A stretch of 64,000 bases of DNA from JACKHO01 sp041398745 (GTDB taxonomy: Bacteria; Planctomycetota; Planctomycetia; Planctomycetales; Planctomycetaceae). A program made the position numbers and the translations under genes. Below, in pieces: positions 9,901 through 17,733 of the stretch (its first letter is position 1; each line of letters begins with the position of its first letter). The stretch is taken from the NCBI GenBank assembly GCA_041398745.1, contig JAWKUB010000005.1, forward strand, positions 124,001 to 188,000, given 5' to 3'. The notes beneath the pieces are model-generated. The model did no database searches. It had not been told where the DNA came from and saw nothing but the letters and a program-made list of their open reading frames with translations.

Positions 9901-12336
9901 GAGCTGGCGAACAATGTCACGGACCTTGTCGACCATGAGGTCCGACGCGAAGTATCCGTGAATGTCGCTAATACTGCCCAGCGAGGAAATGCGGGACTGA
10001 ATTCCTTTCAGGATTCGGTCAGCAGCGGTTCCGAGTGCCTGAGCACGCTGGTTGCGACGTTCGACCAGTTGCATCCGACGCGTTTCGAATGCTCCGGAAA
10101 CTTCTTCCCGTTTCTCGACCAGCTGAATGAGGAATTCATCGAACTCGGCGAACTTTCCTTCGAGCTCTTCAAGCTGCACCATGAGTTTGGTGAGAAACTC
10201 TTCACACTTCTCCGGCGTATCACAGACGTCGAGATAATTCGCGACGGATTGGTTCAGCAGCTTGAGCTGACTGGAAAACTCTGCCGCACCTTCTGAGGCC
10301 GCGAGTTCCTGTGACCGGCGTTTCACTCCCGCGCGCGCTGAATTGACCTGACTGAAGATGGCCGAAATGTTGTCGATAATGGCCGTGCGCTGAGTGGCGT
10401 CGTCAATCCGGAGATTCGAGACGATGTCAATGAGCATTTCCAGTTCCGTCGCAGTCTGAGAAATGTGCTCATCCAGCGCGCGGGCCTCGCTCACTTTCGT
10501 GAGCTTTGGAACCTGGGCCGTGTGTTCAACAATTCGCTTTTCGTAACTGTCGAGTGCCTCGGGCTTCAACAGAAACTGGACACAGTTGTGTGAAACTCTC
10601 TCCGTCGTTTGCTGAATGGACTCTTCGAGCTTCTGCACACCTTCCAGGTCGACGTAACGCAAGTCACGTAGCGCAATGACCTCGCCCCGCAGCGTGCGCA
10701 TACTCGACAGGGCCGACACGAATTCGTCCATCGAATCGAATCGTTTTCGGCCGACCGAGTGGAGTGTTTCCTGAGTGGCGTTTGAAACCTTTTGAAAGGA
10801 CTCGCGGGTCGACTTGCGGACGCGCGTAACCTTTTCAAACTCGTCGACCGCAGACTGAGCGGCATCCCGAATGTTGCGTAACGGCTCGCCAAGGTTCTCT
10901 GCTTCCTCTTTCGCAATCCAGAAGTAGCTGTCGAGAACGTCGGTCGAGCGCTGAACCAGGTCGACGTATAACCCGGAGTAGGTGTCCTCCTTGGCAACTA
11001 GCCCCAGGATTTCATGGCACTCCGACATCCCGCGGACAATGTCGCGGTTGCCGACTTTGTAGAGGAACGAGTCGGCGGTTTGGTGTGGAACGAAATCGGC
11101 ACTGACGTACGGTGTCTGCCAGATTTGAATGGCATGATGCTTTTGCGGCTGTTCCTGCGAACGGAACAACACCATTTCGCCCGCATCGAACTTCGTGAAT
11201 CCGTGACAGACCACGGGAGTTGCCACCCGCTGCTCGATGATGTTGTAGCCGAGCAGTACGTACATCCCGCTTTCAGGCTGATAGAACACAAAGAGCGTGT
11301 CCTCGCCGTTGGGGGAGTGAATGCGTCGTTCGAACAGTAATCCCTGAATGACACTTTCGAACATTTTGTGTTCGCCGGTCTGCAGGTAATAGCCGTTCGA
11401 GAAAATGAGGCCATGATCGTCGGGCAGCAGCACGCAGGAGTCGGCCAGTGCGTCAATGCGAACAGCCTGCTGGATTTTTTCGTTGTATACGATGTACCGG
11501 TAATTGCGTTCCTGGTACGGGCGGACCCGCAGCAAAATGCAGTTGCCCACAATGGCGTAGGCAATGTCGGCGTCGTCGAGAGTTTGATCGACGTCGTCGA
11601 CGGGTTCGGAATAAATTCCGGCGCCGGATGCTGTGTTGTTTTCTACTTTGATGGTCAAATCACCGCCGACCGTCTCGACGAAAATCCGATCATCAATCGA
11701 AATGTGAGGATGCAGCCCCGGTCGATGCAAGTCCCGAGTGGTGCGTTTCCACGTGAATTCATGCTGTGCAGGGTAACGCACTTCGTGGTCGCTTCGATTG
11801 TCGACGTAGACCAATCCCTCGCCCTGAATGGCCCACTTGAATGTTTTCACATCGGAGGTTGAGGGACCAACCTGAAACACCATGAACAGGTGTGTGTTTG
11901 TGAGGAAGAACTTCGAAAACGTCGCGTTCTTGTAGTAGCGATAAATGTCCTGAAAGTCTTTTTGGAACTGGGCGTCGCTGAGGAGATTGTTGTCACGCGC
12001 GTGCAACACGCGCGATTCCTGATCGAACGTGAAGACGGAGAACACGTCAGCCACGTTTCGCTCGGTCTTCAAGCCGAACTGGACGTTGTATCCCAGCAGG
12101 ACGGACGAACCGACGGCGACCATATCACGCGGTACGCAATTGTTGTCCGTGGTAATGCGTTCCGTCGCCAGCAGGCTCTGGTCGATAGAACCGAACACCG
12201 ATTTTCGTTGTGCATTAAGTCGATCGAGCCGTTTGCGCAACTCCCCTGCATGATTCGACAAACGCTGGCGCAGAATTTCATAGGTGCTGCCTTCCAGCGT
12301 CGTCTGCGGCGTGGATTCGGCACCTGTGTCGGACAT
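7000..12336 (-). CDS. giant coiled-coil AAA+ ATPase (DNA repair ATPase-like)
   Basis: 1778 residues. The N-terminal third (about 60-480) is beta-rich. Residues about 480-830 are long, charged, helical coiled-coil segments, and a helical region follows. The AAA+ module begins near residue 1285 with Walker A SPPGYGKTT (about 1290-1297) and Walker B VMIYLDDIQH (about 1350-1358), followed by a sensor-like AVVMAGNPYTESGE. The C-terminus (about 1560-1778) is again helical. This architecture and the AAA core match a family that databases label 'DNA repair ATPase'; that label is poorly supported by experiment. No signal peptide or membrane segment is present. It stands alone on its strand and is the longest intact gene in the window. 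Confidence 0.78.
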   Translation of the reverse strand: MSDTGAESTPQTTLEGSTYEILRQRLSNHAGELRKRLDRLNAQRKSVFGSIDQSLLATERITTDNNCVPRDMVAVGSSVLLGYNVQFGLKTERNVADVFSVFTFDQESRVLHARDNNLLSDAQFQKDFQDIYRYYKNATFSKFFLTNTHLFMVFQVGPSTSDVKTFKWAIQGEGLVYVDNRSDHEVRYPAQHEFTWKRTTRDLHRPGLHPHISIDDRIFVETVGGDLTIKVENNTASGAGIYSEPVDDVDQTLDDADIAYAIVGNCILLRVRPYQERNYRYIVYNEKIQQAVRIDALADSCVLLPDDHGLIFSNGYYLQTGEHKMFESVIQGLLFERRIHSPNGEDTLFVFYQPESGMYVLLGYNIIEQRVATPVVCHGFTKFDAGEMVLFRSQEQPQKHHAIQIWQTPYVSADFVPHQTADSFLYKVGNRDIVRGMSECHEILGLVAKEDTYSGLYVDLVQRSTDVLDSYFWIAKEEAENLGEPLRNIRDAAQSAVDEFEKVTRVRKSTRESFQKVSNATQETLHSVGRKRFDSMDEFVSALSSMRTLRGEVIALRDLRYVDLEGVQKLEESIQQTTERVSHNCVQFLLKPEALDSYEKRIVEHTAQVPKLTKVSEARALDEHISQTATELEMLIDIVSNLRIDDATQRTAIIDNISAIFSQVNSARAGVKRRSQELAASEGAAEFSSQLKLLNQSVANYLDVCDTPEKCEEFLTKLMVQLEELEGKFAEFDEFLIQLVEKREEVSGAFETRRMQLVERRNQRAQALGTAADRILKGIQSRISSLGSISDIHGYFASDLMVDKVRDIVRQLKELDDTVKADDIESRLKSLREDTVRQLKDKQELFEDGENVLRFGKHRFSVNTQVLDLTTVRRDEQLFLHLTGTEFYERLVDESLNDTRDVWDMDVVSENRSVYRAEYLAFRLLQSQLANRISEADKSTEALAAVQQFMATRYTEAYTKGVHDHDAALLYDAVRTIHRNAGLLRHPSAVRALGRYTWEHRLDEPTRQRLESIYAGLGEVGKHFADSEFNGTHRSKLTAVLAGALRVELEEGGSLAEILDITVDSIEAASAYLFDELTSLDRAVRKQQFIVGHTAFQLNNEFREYLHNHGIEKQYADSMKRVAADVDATLELNISWLQGYLRHQSNTDAASHIAEAALLLMEKSVDQRRVISIATSQELSGLIGTHPKVLEGGKYALNYHEFMQRLGHFARRTVPMFEQYHQVKSQLVDDARSAMKLSEFQPRVLSTFVRNKLIDEVYLPLVGDNLAKQIGTAGDTKRTDRQGLLLLISPPGYGKTTLMEYIANRLGIIFMKINGPALGHSVTSLDPAAAPNAGAREEVEKLNLALEMGDNVMIYLDDIQHCHPEFLQKFISLCDSQRKIEGVWKGKTRTYDFRGKKVAVVMAGNPYTESGETFQIPDMLANRADIYNLGEIIGDSSTAFEMSYLENSLTSNSVLARLASRSQKDVYSIIKLADQYRQGQGNAPLNFEGIDFEGNYSLEELNEFVSTMAKLMRVRDVVLRVNQEYIDSAAQHDDYRTEPPFLLQGSYRNMNRIAEKVLPVMNDGEVEQLIITSYQNDAQTLTTGTEANLLKFKQMLGILSEEEQQRWDSICKTFRQNVRLRGTGQENEVGQILASLMTVGDGLHGIQQTLEGAMKSLGKSQDERLLNQITAISERLETGLEKIAEVTGRAVVPTEAEPARPRAVQEDQLTIVNRIPKTMMNVLQSQFDLMEGWLKPLTEMTRQQSTDLKDLRPQIEDCLKHYRTLLSKLDEAHDRESE

Positions 12337-12737
12337 GGCAGTGAAGAGTTGAGAAGGGAATTGGGACGCCCGCAGAATTCGGAACGCAGGAAACCTGGTG
12401 TCAGATCAGGGAATCTGCGGAATTCCGCCTGTTGCACAGACAAATGTGGCTCATTCTCCTTCCCAACGCCAAGTTGTTTTGCGGTGAAGATGCTGCAAAT
12501 GGGCAACTGCCGCAGCCTCCAACGCCCTTCTCTCGGCTATGTCTGTCGAATCGATTAGACGGAATTTCGCAAAGTTGCGGCCAATCGATGAACCAAGCGA
12601 TATAATTGTGCGTTGCCTACGAAGAAATCCCAGCCCTCGCCAGAATGGGAGTCCTGTTCAAAAAGACCAGACAACTCGATACGCTGTGCGATTCGTCAGC
12701 AGCCCCCCAACTGTAATTCGAATAACCAAGACGTTTC
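12337..12737. other. 401-bp divergent intergenic region
   Basis: The region separates the giant ATPase gene (minus) from the site-2 protease gene (plus). I see no convincing small gene, tRNA or strong hairpin. It presumably carries both promoters. No recognisable -35/-10 pair could be assigned with confidence, and there is no good Shine-Dalgarno site before 12738. Confidence 0.4.
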
Positions 12738-13430
12738 ATGCTCGGACAACCCGGCCAATCTGACAGCTACCTTTCCTTCTCGGTTTTCGGGATCCCGGTG
12801 CGCATCCATTGGTTTTTCTGGATTGTTGGCGTCCTGCTTGGCGCCGACAACTTCAGCCTGGGAATTGAGTTTCTGCTCGGCTGGATGCTGGTGTTCTTTG
12901 TGTCAATTTTGGGCCACGAGTTGGGCCATGCACTCGCCGCAGTCTATTTTGGTTACCGACCTCAAATCCTGCTGTACGGAATGGGTGGCCTGGCGCAATA
13001 TACCCCGACCGGGCAATACAACCGGGGGCAGTCAATTACGATTGTGCTAGCCGGACCGTTTGCTGGCTATTTTCTGGCAGTGGTTGGCCTGCTTGCGTCG
13101 CCGTTTGTCGCCTCGTTAGGCGCATCATTGCCGGGACGAATTGGTGCTGTGCTCAACTCGATGGTTGTGTCCCTGATTATCGTCAACCTGTTCTGGAGCA
13201 CACTCAACCTCATGCCAGTCTTGCCACTGGACGGCGGGCAAATTTGCCGAGACATTCTGACATATGTCGACAAGCGTCGTGGGATGACGTGGACCCGTTG
13301 GATTGGGGTCTTTGTGGGCGGCATTATTGCCGCCCTGTTTCTCATGATTCACGCGTACTTTGGGGCCATTTTGTTCTTCATGATTGCTCTGCAGAACTAC
13401 CAGGCACTGCAAATGGAACGCTGGCGATAG
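12738..13430 (+). CDS. site-2 protease family (M50) membrane metalloprotease
   Basis: 230 residues with about six hydrophobic segments. The zinc motif HELGH (in ILGHELGHALAA, about residues 59-63) and the third-ligand motif NLMPVLPLDGGQ (about 155-166) are both intact, so it is expected to be an active intramembrane metalloprotease. The short form lacks PDZ or CBS domains, as in the SpoIVFB-like/rhomboid-sized group. The substrate is unknown; family members cleave membrane-bound regulators. It is convergent with a small membrane protein gene. Confidence 0.88.
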   Translation: MLGQPGQSDSYLSFSVFGIPVRIHWFFWIVGVLLGADNFSLGIEFLLGWMLVFFVSILGHELGHALAAVYFGYRPQILLYGMGGLAQYTPTGQYNRGQSITIVLAGPFAGYFLAVVGLLASPFVASLGASLPGRIGAVLNSMVVSLIIVNLFWSTLNLMPVLPLDGGQICRDILTYVDKRRGMTWTRWIGVFVGGIIAALFLMIHAYFGAILFFMIALQNYQALQMERWR

Positions 13431-13451
13431 ACGTGCCGACGGCGGCGTCTA
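13428..13451. terminator. possible bidirectional terminator hairpin
   Basis: TAGACG (13428-13433, including the protease stop codon) pairs with CGTCTA (13446-13451), with an inner GCC/GGC pair. The hairpin sits exactly where two convergent genes meet, which favours a terminator role. No U-tract follows, so the call is weak. Confidence 0.3.
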
Positions 13452-13694
13452 CTTACTTGGCAACGCTACCGCGTAGAGCATCGTCACGCCGCCCACGCCA
13501 ATGAACGTAAAAGGCATCCAATCGGGGCGATGGAACTCTCGACGTCCGTCAGTGCCCAGTTCCGTGACCCAACGAATTGGGGCCGCTTCGTAGTTGGAGG
13601 CTTTTTCTGTCAAAGTGATTTGGTCGACGAAGAACAGCCCTGCCCCACTCAGGGCGAGAAACAGGCCAGATGCCAGAAACGCTGCACGGGTCAT
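13449..13694 (-). CDS. small two-helix membrane protein
   Basis: About 81 residues from the ATG at 13694; a TTG at 13715 would add seven. It has a hydrophobic helix at the N-terminus (about 3-22) and another at the C-terminus, joined by a polar stretch with Arg/Trp/Asp residues (RREFHRPDWMPF). No family is recognised. It is supported by a sensible membrane topology and the absence of a competing gene. Its end lies 18 bp beyond the stop of the convergent protease gene. Confidence 0.5.
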   Translation of the reverse strand: MTRAAFLASGLFLALSGAGLFFVDQITLTEKASNYEAAPIRWVTELGTDGRREFHRPDWMPFTFIGVGGVTMLYAVALPSK

Positions 13695-13934
13695 GAGGGA
13701 ACAGCCACCGACCAACAGAGAGAAGTTCCGGTCAGGAGAGTCCAGCCGGTAGTCACCTCTTCGGCAGTTCCTGCCGGTGAATCAACTCAAAAATCCAGGA
13801 ACTCTTGCGTCGGTACTTTTTCCTTACCGGACTTGCCGAATTTAACCGATGTTCCCTTTAGGCCGCTTGTTCATACGCTGAAGCCAGCGCGTATTAGAGC
13901 TCGATGCGAAGGCTGGGTGGAAGGGAAAATCGAA

Positions 13935-14792
13935 ATGTCGGTACCGGCGGTGTCCCACCGAAACTGCCCGCTTTGCGGTCGCGACAATCGTAACGAGCCT
14001 GCATCCAGTTTGTCGCGGGATGAGTGGACCATTAAGGAATGCCCCGAGTGTGAGTTCATCTACCTCGAAAATGCTCCCGCATACGAGGAGTTGGCTGACG
14101 ACTACTGCTGGACGTTGACGGTGCCACAGGAGCGCTATCGCCGTTTTCAGTCAGAGCCGGTGTTTTCGGGGCTCAGCCAAGGCTGGAAACAAGTCTGGAG
14201 CCGCACGCTTCCGCGAGGAAAGTGTGAACGACTTGCCCAGAGTTTTTGCAAACCAGGCGCTGTCGTCGACCTCGGCTGCGGATGCGGGAGCCTTCTGAAA
14301 AAAATGGGCGACGAATTCGTGCCACACGGAATAGAGATTGATCCTCATGCAGCGGCATTGGCACGACAAGTCGTGGAACCGCGTGGCGGAAGTATTGTTC
14401 AACGCGATGCACTCAACGGACTGAAGCAGTTTGGCGAGTCGTCAATGAGTGGCGTTGTCATGAAGTGCTACCTCGAACACGAAACAGCCCCAGCACCGGT
14501 ATTGCGAGAAGCCCGGCGCATTCTGCAACCGGGTGGCCACCTCGTTATCAAGGTCCCTAATATTGGCTGTTGGAATTTCGCTATCCGAGGCAGAAGGTGG
14601 TGCGGTTTCCGCTTTCCCGACCACGTCAACTATTTCACGCCGCAGACACTCAAAACGATGGTTCAGTCTGCGGGCTTCGACATTGCACGCTTCGGGTGGA
14701 ACGACCATTTTCCTCTCGGCGACAATATGTACTTGGTTGCACAGCGACCGCAGGCTGTGACTCATGCTGAAACCGTACGGCGTGCTGCATAG
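13935..14792 (+). CDS. class I SAM methyltransferase with N-terminal zinc ribbon
   Basis: 285 residues from the ATG at 13935. The frame is open upstream to 13530, but that part lies over the minus-strand small gene and looks non-coding. An N-terminal CPLCG...CPEC pair (about residues 10-42) suggests a rubredoxin-like zinc ribbon. Motif I VVDLGCGCGSLL (about 112-123) binds S-adenosylmethionine, and a typical methyltransf_11/23 fold follows with LQPGGHLVIKVPN. Proteins of this type often modify glycans or small molecules. The substrate is unknown. Confidence 0.85.
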   Translation: MSVPAVSHRNCPLCGRDNRNEPASSLSRDEWTIKECPECEFIYLENAPAYEELADDYCWTLTVPQERYRRFQSEPVFSGLSQGWKQVWSRTLPRGKCERLAQSFCKPGAVVDLGCGCGSLLKKMGDEFVPHGIEIDPHAAALARQVVEPRGGSIVQRDALNGLKQFGESSMSGVVMKCYLEHETAPAPVLREARRILQPGGHLVIKVPNIGCWNFAIRGRRWCGFRFPDHVNYFTPQTLKTMVQSAGFDIARFGWNDHFPLGDNMYLVAQRPQAVTHAETVRRAA

Positions 14793-14810
14793 CTCGGCAT
14801 ACTGCGAAGA

Positions 14811-15470
14811 TTATTCCTTCACTTTCTTCAGCTTCTGTAGTTTGAAGTTACGGACGTGCCCCTCGGTCTGGAACGTGGCGAGACCGAGCGGACGGCTCAC
14901 TTCGACTTCAATGCGAACCGAGATTTGCTTGTCCGAGTAATCGACGTCAGCGATTTGCTCATCATCAATCCATGCCTGAATGTGCGTGTCGGTGACTCGC
15001 ATGCGGATTTTGTACCATTGGTCCTTGTCGAACCCGAAGTAGTCGGTCGTTTCGTTTTCCGATGCGTCGAAACCGTTGATGTTGGAAATTCCAATTACAG
15101 TACCGCCCCAGCCGCCGAGGACGAGCGAGCAGGCCGAGTCTCCAACTGGAACAGTCAATGCACAGAAGAAATCATCTCCCTGCACACGCTTGGCCTCCAG
15201 TGAGATTTCGTAGTTCGATTTCGGCAATTCTGCGCCCGTCCAGGTGACACCGGTTAGAGGATCACCGGCTTTCATGATGAGGCAGCCGCCTTCGGTAAGG
15301 ACTTCTCCCTCACCGCCGAAATTGGTGGCCTTCCAGTTCGTTAGTGTTTTCCCGTCGAACAGCGGAATGAAGCCTTTGTCGTCCGCTTTGGGTAGCTGCT
15401 TCTTCTCCTGACCCTGGACGCTCGACACACCAAGCAGAATAAGACAAGAGAGGGCAATTGCTCGCGACAT
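14811..15470 (-). CDS. secreted DUF1080 (3-keto-disaccharide hydrolase-type) protein
   Basis: About 219 residues from the ATG at 15470, which has an AGGTGA Shine-Dalgarno site eight bases upstream; a GTG at 15482 is the alternative. The signal peptide ends near VQGQ. The mature part contains FIPLFDGKTLTNWK, the hallmark opening of DUF1080 (jelly-roll, concanavalin-like), found in very large numbers in planctomycetes. Some DUF1080 proteins act on 3-keto-glycosides; activity here is inferred only. Translation appears coupled to the upstream carbamoyltransferase, whose stop overlaps the GTG at 15482. Confidence 0.87.
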   Translation of the reverse strand: MSRAIALSCLILLGVSSVQGQEKKQLPKADDKGFIPLFDGKTLTNWKATNFGGEGEVLTEGGCLIMKAGDPLTGVTWTGAELPKSNYEISLEAKRVQGDDFFCALTVPVGDSACSLVLGGWGGTVIGISNINGFDASENETTDYFGFDKDQWYKIRMRVTDTHIQAWIDDEQIADVDYSDKQISVRIEVEVSRPLGLATFQTEGHVRNFKLQKLKKVKE

Positions 15471-15478
15471 TTTATTTC

Positions 15479-17410
15479 TCACCTAGGTACTGATTTCGTA
15501 GAAGTCATCAAACGAAAATGATACCGACATTGCGGACAGATGGCGAGAAAAGAAGCCGACTCGCCGAATCGGTCGAGATCAAACTGTTTTAAATGCTCTG
15601 CTCGGGCAGCTTCATCGGTACGGGAGGTTTGCTCGGACTTCAGTAGAACAAGGTGCCCAAGCACGAGGACGTCCATGTCAGTCATCATGAAGCAGCGGAT
15701 GGCATCTTGCGGCGTGCGGACAATTGGTTCGCTCCGCACGTTGAAACTCGTGTTAATGAGTACGGGGACGCCAGTCCGCTGCTCGAACGCCTCCAGTAAC
15801 TTCGCCAATAGAGGATTGCGTTGGGAGTCAACCGTTTGCACGCGAGCCGAATTGTCGACATGAGTGACAGCTGGAATTTGCGATCGGACTTGATTGAGCT
15901 TTTCGATGCCGAATGCTGCGACATCTGATTCGGAGTCATGTGACCGCAAACGCTCATGCACAGGAGCGACGAGCAGCATGTACGGACTTTCCTGATTCGG
16001 TTTCATGTCGAAGTAATCATGGACACATTCCTGACGAACAATTGGAGCGAACGGTCGAAACGACTCCCGGAATTTGATTTTCAAATTCATTTTACGTTGC
16101 ATGTCGGGGTTGCGGGCATCACCCAAAATGCTGCGGGCTCCCAAAGCCCTTGGCCCGAACTCCATTCGCCCCTGAAACCAGCCGACGACCATCCCTGAGT
16201 CGAGGTGCTTTGCAACTTCGGAGCAAAGGGCCACGTCATCATCGAACTTTGTATAGACAGAATTCTCTTCAGTGAGCGCCTGAATGATGTCTTGATCAGA
16301 GAAACTCGGCCCCAGCAACGAACCACGCTGTGTGTCTTTTGGACTCGTTCGAATTCGTTTGTTCTGCAAGAGCTGATGCCAAATGAATAAGGCGACTCCC
16401 AGGGCGCCTCCTGCGTCTCCAGAAGCTGGTTGAATCCACAAGTTTTCGAAAGGCCCTTCGCGCAGAATTCGACCATTTCCTACGCAGTTCAGCGCGACTC
16501 CACCTGCGAGAACACAATTCCGGGAACCCGTCACGCGGTGTGCAGTTCGTGCCAAACGCAACATCGCTTCCTCTGTTACGGCTTGAACGGAGGCGGCCAA
16601 ATCCATTTCCCGTTGCGTAATCTCCGATTCCGGTTGCCGCGGTGGACCGCCGAACAAGTCGTGGAACCTCGAAGAAGTCATGGTGAGCCCCTGGCAGTAA
16701 TTGAAATACTGCATATCCAGGCGAAAACTGCCATCTGGCTTCAAGTCGATCAAATTATCGAGAATGAGCTGCGCGTACTTCGGCTCTCCGTAAGGGGCCA
16801 GGCCCATAACTTTGTATTCGCCGCTGTTCACCTTGAAGCCGGTATAGTAGGTGAATGCGGAATACAGCAGTCCGAGCGAATGCGGAAATCGGATTTCCTT
16901 CAGCAGTTCAATGTTGTTTCCCGCGCCTCGACCGAGACACGTCGTCGACCATTCCCCCACTCCATCGAGCGTGAGAATTGCGGCTTCTTCAAACGGTGAT
17001 GGAAAGAACGCGCTGGCCGCATGCGACTCATGGTGTTCCGTGAATACAAAGCGGCGGTTGTAGCCCGGCAAATGCTCACGCATGATGCTGGGCAAATACA
17101 GTTTCTCCTTCAGCCAGACGGGAAGGGCCTGTCGAAATGAGGCATATCCTTGCGGGACAAACGCGAGATACGTCTCCAGAAGTCGATCCATTTTCTGGAA
17201 CGGCTTCTCGTAGAAGCCAACGTAATCCAACTCCGCGGGCGTCAGCCCGGCCTGCTTCAGGCAATACGCAACGGCCTGTACGGGGAACCGTTCATCATGC
17301 TTCTGACGACTGAATCGCTCCTCCTGCGCGGCAGCAACGATTTCGCCGTCGACCACAAGCGCAGCGGCGGAGTCGTGATAGAACGCAGATATTCCCAGAA
17401 TGGCCGTCAT
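15479..17410 (-). CDS. carbamoyltransferase, NodU/CmcH family
   Basis: 643 residues from the ATG at 17410 (MTAILGISAFYHDSAAAL, the canonical family start); a longer frame to 17608 is open but unlikely. The N-terminal ASKHA-type carbamoyl-adenylate domain contains HHESHAASAF and LDGVGEW. The C-terminal YrdC-like part contains GRMEFGPRALGARSILGD and INTSFN. The expected reaction is transfer of a carbamoyl group from carbamoyl phosphate, with ATP, to a hydroxyl of a glycan or natural product. It ends with a short tail bearing one CPQC motif. The next gene (DUF1080) is probably co-transcribed. Confidence 0.93.
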   Translation of the reverse strand: MTAILGISAFYHDSAAALVVDGEIVAAAQEERFSRQKHDERFPVQAVAYCLKQAGLTPAELDYVGFYEKPFQKMDRLLETYLAFVPQGYASFRQALPVWLKEKLYLPSIMREHLPGYNRRFVFTEHHESHAASAFFPSPFEEAAILTLDGVGEWSTTCLGRGAGNNIELLKEIRFPHSLGLLYSAFTYYTGFKVNSGEYKVMGLAPYGEPKYAQLILDNLIDLKPDGSFRLDMQYFNYCQGLTMTSSRFHDLFGGPPRQPESEITQREMDLAASVQAVTEEAMLRLARTAHRVTGSRNCVLAGGVALNCVGNGRILREGPFENLWIQPASGDAGGALGVALFIWHQLLQNKRIRTSPKDTQRGSLLGPSFSDQDIIQALTEENSVYTKFDDDVALCSEVAKHLDSGMVVGWFQGRMEFGPRALGARSILGDARNPDMQRKMNLKIKFRESFRPFAPIVRQECVHDYFDMKPNQESPYMLLVAPVHERLRSHDSESDVAAFGIEKLNQVRSQIPAVTHVDNSARVQTVDSQRNPLLAKLLEAFEQRTGVPVLINTSFNVRSEPIVRTPQDAIRCFMMTDMDVLVLGHLVLLKSEQTSRTDEAARAEHLKQFDLDRFGESASFLAICPQCRYHFRLMTSTKSVPR

Positions 17411-17733
17411 GGTGGTAAGTGGAGCAACTCGCAGTGAACCTCGACAAGCAATCGCAAGGGTAACGCTGCGGGGACGTATTTGGCCATGCTCAACTTTTCG
17501 TGGAGACCATCCGACCAATCGTGATGGATTTCGGGATTTCCCCACAAGGCAAACGCCTCTAGTGGGTCGCAAGGTGTTCTGTGGAAATCGGTTACGCCAC
17601 AACTGCATGTCGATTCATGTTAATGACATCCCTTTTTCAAAATCCTCTGTAACACTTCGTCGGCTTTTTCGCTGGCAGTGGCATCAGGACGAGTTCCTGA
17701 CAGTTTTCAAAAACCACTCACCGGAGAAAAGCC
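17411..17733. other. 323-bp divergent intergenic region
   Basis: It lies between the carbamoyltransferase (minus) and the His-rich secreted protein (plus). A GGAG Shine-Dalgarno site lies about eight bases before the ATG at 17734. No RNA gene or strong hairpin is seen. The upstream part is an open-frame extension of the carbamoyltransferase with no coding character. Confidence 0.4.

Noticed and set aside
9553..10296. 247-residue plus-strand frame
   Set aside because: It is entirely antisense to the giant ATPase coiled-coil region; its Leu/Glu-rich sequence is explained by complementing that region.
13530..13934. N-terminal extension of the methyltransferase frame
   Set aside because: It overlaps the minus-strand small membrane protein gene and has no coding character; the ATG at 13935 is followed directly by the zinc ribbon and methyltransferase domain.
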